Assembly (NCBI GenBank): GCA_963833465.1
Contig: CAWHXW010000003.1
Coordinates: forward strand, 186,001 to 250,000
DNA length: 64,000 nt
DNA from: Fen-1298 sp963833465
GTDB lineage: Bacteria > Bacteroidota > Ignavibacteria > UBA10030
Direction: 5' to 3'
In this document: one piece after another, positions 58,401-64,000 of the stretch
Position numbering within the stretch: the first letter of the stretch is position 1
Layout of the letters: each line of letters opens with the position of its first letter
Position numbers and translations under genes: made by a program
Notes under the pieces: generated by a model
The model's input: the letters and a program-made list of their open reading frames with translations, nothing else
The model's database searches: none
Told to the model about the DNA's origin: nothing

Positions 58401-58775
58401 TTACTGGTTACTCGAAATTATCTCACCTGTACTCATTTTATCCAAATTAAAGTTATGCCGGAGTTTGATTTTCCAAGATCCTGATCCGGGTACTAAACCG
58501 CACTGCTTGCGCATTTCTTGTGTTTTCGCATCAAGAATATTGTAATCCTCGCCCGGAATAACTGCCAGCAGATGCATTCGATTGCGATACGCCCAGTTAA
58601 GAACAACTTGTTTTAAAACTGCAGGATGTTCGTTTGTGCCGTGACCATGTATTATTTTCAGCACACGCAAATTTTGTTTGGAACGGACATTGTTTAATTC
58701 ATCATCAAGTGCTTTTTCGGCGGCATTAGAAGCGAGAGGCGGATGAGCGATATCAATCGTTTGGAAGTACATCAA
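58401..58775 (-). CDS. Smr-domain protein in the arginine operon
   Basis: 124 residues. Contains IDIAHPPLASNAAEKALDDEL and LRVLKIIHGHGTNEHPAVLKQVVLNWA, with the HGHG motif of the Smr (small MutS-related) nuclease domain. Its Smr domain stands alone, with no MutS part. Lies between argR and argG. Role in arginine synthesis is not obvious; Smr domains cleave RNA or DNA, so a regulatory part in operon mRNA turnover is possible but untested. Confidence 0.72.
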   Translation of the reverse strand: MMYFQTIDIAHPPLASNAAEKALDDELNNVRSKQNLRVLKIIHGHGTNEHPAVLKQVVLNWAYRNRMHLLAVIPGEDYNILDAKTQEMRKQCGLVPGSGSWKIKLRHNFNLDKMSTGEIISSNQ

Positions 58776-58812
58776 TTAATATTGTTTATATTTTCAACCG
58801 TAATGTTTGAAA

Positions 58813-59268
58813 TTATTCTTGTTTAGTTTTTTCAATGACACTTTGAAGTGCTTTGATAGTTTCTTTTATTTTTTTGGTTGAACGCGGAAGAATAAATACT
58901 GTATTATCGCCCGCAAGCGTACCAAGTACAGATGGAAGACGTAGATGATCTATTATTTCTGCGACACCTTGCGCTCGTCCCGGCAGGGTTTTAATTACTA
59001 CCACGTTTTCATTTGCCTCGATCTGTTCAATTTCAAAACCAATGAGTGTTGTTAGGCGTTCTTCTTCTTGTTCCGGACTGAGCATATATTTTGCGCCGTT
59101 CGCTGTATAAACCCAAGCAATGCCAAGCTCTTTCATATCGCGCGAGAGTGTTGCTTGCGTTGTTTTAAATCCTTCTTTCCGCATCGCAGAGGCTAACTCA
59201 CTCTGTGTATTGATTGTGCGGCTGGCAACGATTTGTTTGATTGCCAGATGTCGTTGTTGTTTTTCCAT
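58813..59268 (-). CDS. argR: Arginine repressor ArgR
   Basis: 151 residues, family size. N-terminal winged helix (AIKQIVASRTINTQSELASAM, GFKTTQATLSRDMKELGI) binds ARG boxes; the C-terminal arginine-binding hexamer domain contains LPSVLGTLAGDNTVFIL. Arginine bound in the hexamer enables repression. Lies in the operon it presumably controls. Confidence 0.93.
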   Translation of the reverse strand: MEKQQRHLAIKQIVASRTINTQSELASAMRKEGFKTTQATLSRDMKELGIAWVYTANGAKYMLSPEQEEERLTTLIGFEIEQIEANENVVVIKTLPGRAQGVAEIIDHLRLPSVLGTLAGDNTVFILPRSTKKIKETIKALQSVIEKTKQE

Positions 59269-59279
59269 ATTTGTACTTC

Positions 59280-60128
59280 CTATGATGGATGAATCATTTG
59301 GGTTCCGATTCCCTCATCTGTGAAAATTTCCAGTAGGAGCGAATGTTTAATGCGTCCGTCTATAATGTGAACTTTATTTACTCCGGCATCAAGTGTTGTA
59401 AAAGCCGAGCGAACTTTTGGAATCATTCCGCTGTGAATTGAGCCGCGTTCGATAAGCGATTCTGCTTCAGCATTCGTGAGCGACGAGACTAATTTTTTAT
59501 CTACTAGAACGCCTTCAATATCGCTGAGATAAACAAGTTTTTCTGCTTTTAATGCTGTCGCAATAGCTCCTGCCGCAAGATCGGCGTTAATGTTAAGAAT
59601 TTTATTATCGTTTCCCACGGCAAGCGGAGAAATTACAGGCATCATTCCATTATTTAAAAGCAAATTTAGAAAACTTGTATTCACAAAATTAACATCACCA
59701 ACAAAGCCGAGGTCTTTTTCAGTAATTCGTTGTGCCTTTAATAATCCGTTATCCATACCGCAAAGTCCGACAGCATTTCCGCCGTTTGTATTTATGAGGT
59801 TAACAATTTCTTTATTCAATTTTCCAGCCAGCACCATCAGCACTACATCAACCATTTTCTCATCAGTATAACGCTGTCCGTCGACAAACCGCGTTGAAAT
59901 ATTAAGCGTGGAAGCGAGATCGGTAATATCTTTTCCGCCGCCATGCACGATGATAATATTGATGCCAATCTTGCGAAGAATCGTTACATCTTGAGCAAAA
60001 GATACTTTTAAGCGTTCGTCTCTCATAGCCGCGCCGCCGTATTTGATGACGAAAGTTTTTCCTTCGTACGTTTGGATGTACGGCAATGCTTCGATGAGAA
60101 CGTCTTCTTTAGTTTGAGTGCTTGTCAT
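59280..60128 (-). CDS. argB: Acetylglutamate kinase
   Basis: 282 residues from the ATG at 60128; an upstream TTG at 60140 is a weaker choice. FVIKYGGAAMRDERLK at the start, IIIVHGGGKDITD, GGNAVGLCGMDNGL, VGDVNFVN, LNINADLAAGAIATALKAEKLVYLSDIEGVL, GMIPKVRSAFTTLDAGV. Phosphorylates N-acetylglutamate. In the arg operon after argJ. Confidence 0.93.
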   Translation of the reverse strand: MTSTQTKEDVLIEALPYIQTYEGKTFVIKYGGAAMRDERLKVSFAQDVTILRKIGINIIIVHGGGKDITDLASTLNISTRFVDGQRYTDEKMVDVVLMVLAGKLNKEIVNLINTNGGNAVGLCGMDNGLLKAQRITEKDLGFVGDVNFVNTSFLNLLLNNGMMPVISPLAVGNDNKILNINADLAAGAIATALKAEKLVYLSDIEGVLVDKKLVSSLTNAEAESLIERGSIHSGMIPKVRSAFTTLDAGVNKVHIIDGRIKHSLLLEIFTDEGIGTQMIHPS

Positions 60129-60184
60129 GTGAGTTCTCAATAATCAGAATTCAGTTGTTACAAGTATATATAACCAATTTCTAT

Positions 60185-61402
60185 TTATGTACGATAACTT
60201 GCATTGATATGAATATATTCTTTCGTGAGGTCGCAAGTCCAAAAGCGCGATTCAGCAGTGCCTTGATTCAGATTAATTAACACTGTTATATTGTCCTGCG
60301 AAAGGGTTGTTTTTGCTTTTTCTTCATCAAGAACAATTTCGTAATTCTTTTTAAGTACTGGCAAATCGTTAAAAGAAATTTCTGTTTTATCCGGATTGAA
60401 ATCAATTCCGGAGTAACCAACTGCGCAAAGAATTCGTCCCCAATTTGCATCTGCACCATGGATCGCTGTTTTAACAAGATTGGAATTAGCAACCGAGCGT
60501 GCGGCTTGTGTAGCCTCTTCTTCCGATTTTGCTCCACTCACGACAATTTCCACAAACTTTGTAGCGCCTTCACCGTCGCGTGCAATCATTTTTGCAAGTT
60601 TAATGAGGACGTATTCAAGTGCAACAAGAAATTGCTGGAATGAAGAAGTTTTTTCCATAATTTCTTCATTCTTTGCTAATCCGTTAGCAAGCACAAGAAG
60701 CATATCGTTTGTGCTCATATCTCCATCTACGGTAACGCGATTAAAAGAACGATTATTTGCTATACGTAATGCCGATTTTAATGCAGATGGCGCGATGGCG
60801 GCATCTGTAGTAACAAAAGCAAGCATTGTTGCCATATTTGGTGCAATCATACCGGAACCTTTTGCCATTCCGCCGATTGTGATGACAGACGAACCGAAAG
60901 GAACACGCACTGCACATTGCTTAGGGAAAATATCTGTTGTCATAATCGCTTCTGCGGCATCTTTGTTTCCATCGACAGAAAGCTTTGTTGAGAGGTCGCG
61001 GATTCCTTTTTGAACGTTTGCCATTGGAAGATATTGTCCGATGACTCCGGTGGAAGAAACAAGAACCTGCTCGCGCGGCAGATGAAGTGCATCGGCTGTT
61101 GTGTTGACCATTGCCCATGCATCTTTAATTCCTTGCTCGCCTGTGCATGCGTTAGCGTTACCGCTGTTGACAACGATGGCTGAAAATAAATTTGAGTTTT
61201 TGAGTTGAGTTTTATCAACCTGTAAAGGCGCTGCAACAACTTTGTTTAAAGTGAATAGGCCTGCGGCAACTGCGGGCTTTACCGATTTCACAATTGCAAT
61301 ATCTTTTTTCGCTTTACGAATACCGCAATAAACTCCGCCGGCTGTAAATCCTTGTGCAGCTGTTACACCGCCGGCGCATTCTTGAAAGGCATCAATATCC
61401 AT
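60185..61402 (-). CDS. argJ: Glutamate N-acetyltransferase/N-acetyltransferase (ArgJ)
   Basis: 405 residues. ArgJ recycles acetyl groups between N-acetylornithine and glutamate. VNSGNANACTGEQG, SSTGVIGQYLPM, GMAKGSGMIAPNMATMLAFVTTD with the autocleavage Thr in MATML, NRSFNRVTVDGDMSTNDML. Starts at the argC stop (TAATG). Its presence means acetyl recycling; a separate argA is not expected to be essential. Confidence 0.93.
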   Translation of the reverse strand: MDIDAFQECAGGVTAAQGFTAGGVYCGIRKAKKDIAIVKSVKPAVAAGLFTLNKVVAAPLQVDKTQLKNSNLFSAIVVNSGNANACTGEQGIKDAWAMVNTTADALHLPREQVLVSSTGVIGQYLPMANVQKGIRDLSTKLSVDGNKDAAEAIMTTDIFPKQCAVRVPFGSSVITIGGMAKGSGMIAPNMATMLAFVTTDAAIAPSALKSALRIANNRSFNRVTVDGDMSTNDMLLVLANGLAKNEEIMEKTSSFQQFLVALEYVLIKLAKMIARDGEGATKFVEIVVSGAKSEEEATQAARSVANSNLVKTAIHGADANWGRILCAVGYSGIDFNPDKTEISFNDLPVLKKNYEIVLDEEKAKTTLSQDNITVLINLNQGTAESRFWTCDLTKEYIHINASYRT

Positions 61403-62418
61403 TACTTTAATCCTTCTTTTTCATTCATTTCGAACATGATATTCATATTTTGCACTGCCTGCCCCGCCGCACCCTTTACTAAATTATCAATCGCAGAAAG
61501 AACAATGAGCTGTCCATCTTCTTGAATGATTCGGAAACCAATATCTATGAAATTAGTTTGTACAACATTTTTTATTTCAGGAATTGCCGTTGCTGAGTAA
61601 CGAACAAATGGCGCTGTTGAATAATATTTTTCATAGATGTCAAGTATCGTTTGTTCATTCACCGGATTTTTCAAAGTTGCATAAGCGGTCGTATAAATAC
61701 CCCGAGTGATTGGAAGAAGATGCGGAACAAACGTTAGATTCACATTAGTTTTTGAAAGTGATTCTAATACTGTTTTAATTTCCGGAATGTGCTGATGTGT
61801 GCCAACTTTATATGCACGAACCGATTCATTCACTTCAGCAAACGACATATCGATTGAAGCACTTTTGCCTGCGCCGGAAACGCCAGACAATGAACTAATC
61901 GCAATACCTTTTGGTTCAATAATGCCTTCCTTCAAAAGAGGAGCAAGCGGCAGGATTGCACTTGTTGGATAACAACCGGGATTTGCAATAAGCGATGCTG
62001 TTTTGATTTGATTAGAATTCCATTCAGGCAATCCATACACAGATTGTTTTAATATTGAACTTGCCGAATGAGTCCGTTTATAGTACCGTTCGTATAGTGA
62101 AATATTTTGCAGGCGAAAATCGCCTCCGAGATCAATAACTCGTTTTCCTTCCGAAAGCATTGCTGGTACAAGATTCAGCGCTTCTCCTGATGGAAGAGCA
62201 ATAAATATTAAATCGCTCTTTATAATTTTATAAACAGAATACGGTTCAAGAACTATATCCAGTGTTTTATCGAATACCGGGGCAACATCAGCCAAACATT
62301 TGCCGGAGGAAGAATTTGCAAAGAGCTTGTCTATGCACACACCGGGATGCCGGATGAGAATTTTCAATAGTTCAATGCCCGAATAACCAGACGCACCGAC
62401 AACAGAAACAGAAATCAT
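61402..62418 (-). CDS. argC: N-acetyl-gamma-glutamyl-phosphate reductase
   Basis: 338 residues. VSVVGASGYSGIELLKIL (NADPH site), LFANSSSGKCLAD, YGLPEWN, LIANPGCYPTSAILPLAPL with the catalytic Cys, VSGVSGAGKSA, and FVPHLLPITRGIYTT. First gene of argC-argJ-argB-argR-smr-argG. Confidence 0.93.
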   Translation of the reverse strand: MISVSVVGASGYSGIELLKILIRHPGVCIDKLFANSSSGKCLADVAPVFDKTLDIVLEPYSVYKIIKSDLIFIALPSGEALNLVPAMLSEGKRVIDLGGDFRLQNISLYERYYKRTHSASSILKQSVYGLPEWNSNQIKTASLIANPGCYPTSAILPLAPLLKEGIIEPKGIAISSLSGVSGAGKSASIDMSFAEVNESVRAYKVGTHQHIPEIKTVLESLSKTNVNLTFVPHLLPITRGIYTTAYATLKNPVNEQTILDIYEKYYSTAPFVRYSATAIPEIKNVVQTNFIDIGFRIIQEDGQLIVLSAIDNLVKGAAGQAVQNMNIMFEMNEKEGLK

Positions 62419-62446
62419 TTTTTAGAGCATATCCTCATATTATTTT

Positions 62447-62464
62447 TATGTATTAATATACAAT
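62447..62464 (-). promoter_or_regulatory. Candidate ArgR operator (ARG box)
   Basis: TATGTATTAATATACAAT matches the ARG-box consensus WNTGAATWWWWATTCANW at 16 of 18 positions, with symmetrical mismatches. It covers the -10 hexamer of the argC promoter, fitting repression by ArgR from the same operon. Confidence 0.55.
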
Positions 62465-62483
62465 AATATGGATAATTATGCAA
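62455..62483 (-). promoter_or_regulatory. Promoter of the arginine operon
   Basis: Minus strand TTGCAT (62483-62478), 17-base spacer, TATATT (62460-62455), 37 bases before the argC start. Confidence 0.6.
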
Positions 62484-62626
62484 GTGAAAAATGCCCGGAA
62501 GTATATACTTTCACATTCATTTTGTTCATTGCAAATATTCTATTGATACCGTAAATTTATTCCAATTATTCCGTTTAGCCTCGGCAATTGAATAAAATAA
62601 TTGTATAAAAAAGGGATTAACATTTG

Positions 62627-63241
62627 ATGCTTGGTTACATGATACTAGGAATGGTTTATGCCTTTGCAGCGGCGGTACAGCCGGGACCTTTTCAAACTTA
62701 TCTTATTTCACAGGCATTGACTCAAGGCTGGAGACGCACTGTGTTTGCATCGCTAGCACCGGTACTTAGCGATGGACCAATTATTCTTTTTGTATTAATA
62801 GTTTTGAGCAATGTGCCGATATTGTTGATTCATATCATTCAATGTGTAGGTGGATTATTTCTTCTTTATCTCGCAGCAGGAGCACTAAGAACTTGGAAAA
62901 AATATGATGCGAATAAAGCAATTGCAGTTCAATCGAGTCAACAGACGATTTTAAAAGCAACGATGATAAATTTGTTGAATCCAAATCCGTATCTTGGATG
63001 GAGTTTAGTCATGGGTCCGCTTCTTTTAAAAGGATGGAGGGAGAATCCAATAAATGGAATTCTATTACTTGTGAGTTTTTACGGTACTATTATTCTTTGT
63101 TCAGTCGGCATCGTACTGCTTTTTGCCGCTGCAGGGAACATTGGTCCGCGAGTGAATAAAATATTAATAGGCATTTCGGTATTTGCTTTGGCAGGATTCG
63201 GATTCTATCAATTATGGTTAGGCGCTACGGCAGTCTGGTAA
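62627..63241 (+). CDS. LysE-family amino-acid exporter
   Basis: 204 residues from the ATG at 62627 (a TTG three bases upstream is also in frame). Six membrane segments. The start MILGMVYAFAAAVQPGPFQTYLISQA and the internal LLYLAAGALRTWK and NLLNPNPYLGWSLVMGP fit the LysE/RhtB family. Divergent from the arg operon and sharing its control region, so an exported basic amino acid such as arginine is plausible. Confidence 0.8.
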   Translation: MLGYMILGMVYAFAAAVQPGPFQTYLISQALTQGWRRTVFASLAPVLSDGPIILFVLIVLSNVPILLIHIIQCVGGLFLLYLAAGALRTWKKYDANKAIAVQSSQQTILKATMINLLNPNPYLGWSLVMGPLLLKGWRENPINGILLLVSFYGTIILCSVGIVLLFAAAGNIGPRVNKILIGISVFALAGFGFYQLWLGATAVW

Positions 63242-64000
63242 TTATACAATAAAAAATTCATTGTTAGACTGACACCGGTTCCAGCCGGAGTTATATTCGG
63301 CATAATGCTAACCTTTAATCCATTATCAGACCCTATTATCGACAATCCAGACAAGTCGGGATGCGCAGCAATCATTCCAAAATAATATCCTATAAATAAT
63401 CCGAGCGGATAATCACTGACCCAGTGAATGCCGTTGCTTAGCATGCCAAGTCCTACAAGCATAGTGAATGCATATCCAACCGGACGAATCCATTTTATAT
63501 CTGGATAATTTTCTGCGACGACAACAACGGTGGCAATTGATGTACAAAGATGTCCGGATGGAAACGCATCAAATTGCGGCACTCTGCGATGATAATCAAT
63601 TTGATTTGGCAGAATTTTCCATACTCCAAGCGGTGTGGTACGTACAAACGGACTTTCACGGCCTGTAATATGTTTAAGTAATTGCACGACGGCACCAGAT
63701 GCTAACACAGTCTGTACAATTTCGCTACCGGTTCGCAGTGCTTTTTGATCCTTGAAAACAAGTCCGTAAGCGCCTAGTGTTCCCGCAAGAGCAAACTGCG
63801 TAGTACCTTCGCCCATATTGGCGCAGAAATCACTCCAATTTTTTGCTTCAGGAGAACTGTGATAAAATTTTGCTGCAGGCGTATAGGTCAAGTCATCAGT
63901 AAAATAAGTCGCAATAGTTAATCCGCCAACGATTAGCCATTCGTTCACGCGTTCTTTTCGAAAAGAAATATCGTACCATCGTTCCCAATCACGCGGAATG
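63208..64000 (-). CDS. PAP2-family phosphatase, 5'-truncated by the window edge
   Basis: Open to the right edge; a GTG at 63948 is not the likely start, because the frame continues upstream with IPRDWERWYDISFRKER. Membrane protein with the PAP2 motifs KHITGRESPFVRT (first), DAFPSGHLCTSIATVVV (second) and GMLSNGIHWVSDYPLGLFIGYYFG (third, with the catalytic His). Dephosphorylates lipid phosphates such as undecaprenyl pyrophosphate. Its stop overlaps the convergent LysE gene end by 34 bases. Confidence 0.82.
   Translation of the reverse strand, partial: IPRDWERWYDISFRKERVNEWLIVGGLTIATYFTDDLTYTPAAKFYHSSPEAKNWSDFCANMGEGTTQFALAGTLGAYGLVFKDQKALRTGSEIVQTVLASGAVVQLLKHITGRESPFVRTTPLGVWKILPNQIDYHRRVPQFDAFPSGHLCTSIATVVVVAENYPDIKWIRPVGYAFTMLVGLGMLSNGIHWVSDYPLGLFIGYYFGMIAAHPDLSGLSIIGSDNGLKVSIMPNITPAGTGVSLTMNFLLYNYQTAVAPNHN

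Overview
The window is about 38-40% GC by eye and looks like chromosome from a member of the Bacteroidota/Chlorobiota (FCB) group, most like the Ignavibacteria side. The reasons are secreted proteins ending in the YPNPFNPTT type IX sorting domain, a PorV/PorQ-like outer-membrane protein, a FecR protein beside a CHASE2 cyclase, ferredoxin-dependent 2-oxoacid oxidoreductase genes, and promoters of TTGACA/TATATT style. The taxon is inferred from protein style only. No rRNA, tRNA or CRISPR array was seen.

Layout. 1-5.2 kb: three genes for secreted, repeat-rich surface proteins, the last with a sorting domain. 5.4-8.4 kb (minus): ferredoxin, alpha, beta, a small unknown protein and gamma of a 2-oxoacid:ferredoxin oxidoreductase. 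8.7-10.2 kb: malic enzyme. 10.4-18.2 kb (minus): a secreted unknown protein, a FecR protein, a large outer-membrane protein and a CHASE2-adenylate cyclase, probably one envelope-sensing module. 18.3-20.8 kb: rseP and dxr. 20.9-24.7 kb: a 3.8 kb IS1-type transposon with 21-bp inverted repeats and an 8-bp target duplication, carrying passenger genes and a likely small RNA. 24.8-31.4 kb: a TPR protein, glnK-amtB, a second amtB, and a PorV-like gene behind a structured leader. 31.5-32.5 kb: pta. 32.7-39.3 kb: a tight operon of miaB, a SPOR protein, a sigma-54 activator, lptE, a family 2 glycosyltransferase and a TPR protein. 39.4-43.8 kb: rpsT, a phosphodiesterase gene destroyed by a 1310-bp insertion sequence, a trans-sulfuration enzyme and a cyclase-family hydrolase. 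43.9-50.0 kb (minus): haem genes ccsA/hemX-hemA-hemC-hemD-hemE-hemH. 50.3-56.9 kb: argH, an amidase and a secreted GH3 enzyme. 57-62.4 kb (minus): argC-argJ-argB-argR-smr-argG with an apparent ArgR operator over its promoter, and a divergent LysE-type exporter. The right end has a truncated PAP2 phosphatase gene.

Seven single-base reading-frame breaks occur. Five lie in otherwise intact genes (repeat protein, vorB/korA, outer-membrane protein, TPR protein, hemA); two lie in the IS-killed gene. The hemA and oxidoreductase breaks hit genes the cell almost certainly uses, so sequencing or assembly indels are the first explanation for those. The broken phosphodiesterase gene is a true pseudogene because of its insertion.

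The most interesting part is the 20.9-24.7 kb transposon. It combines a one-ORF IS1-type transposase, a small helix-turn-helix protein divergent from a promoter-hairpins-terminator unit with no ORF, a protein resembling BECR-fold RNases, and a protein with a HEPN-like R-x4-H motif.
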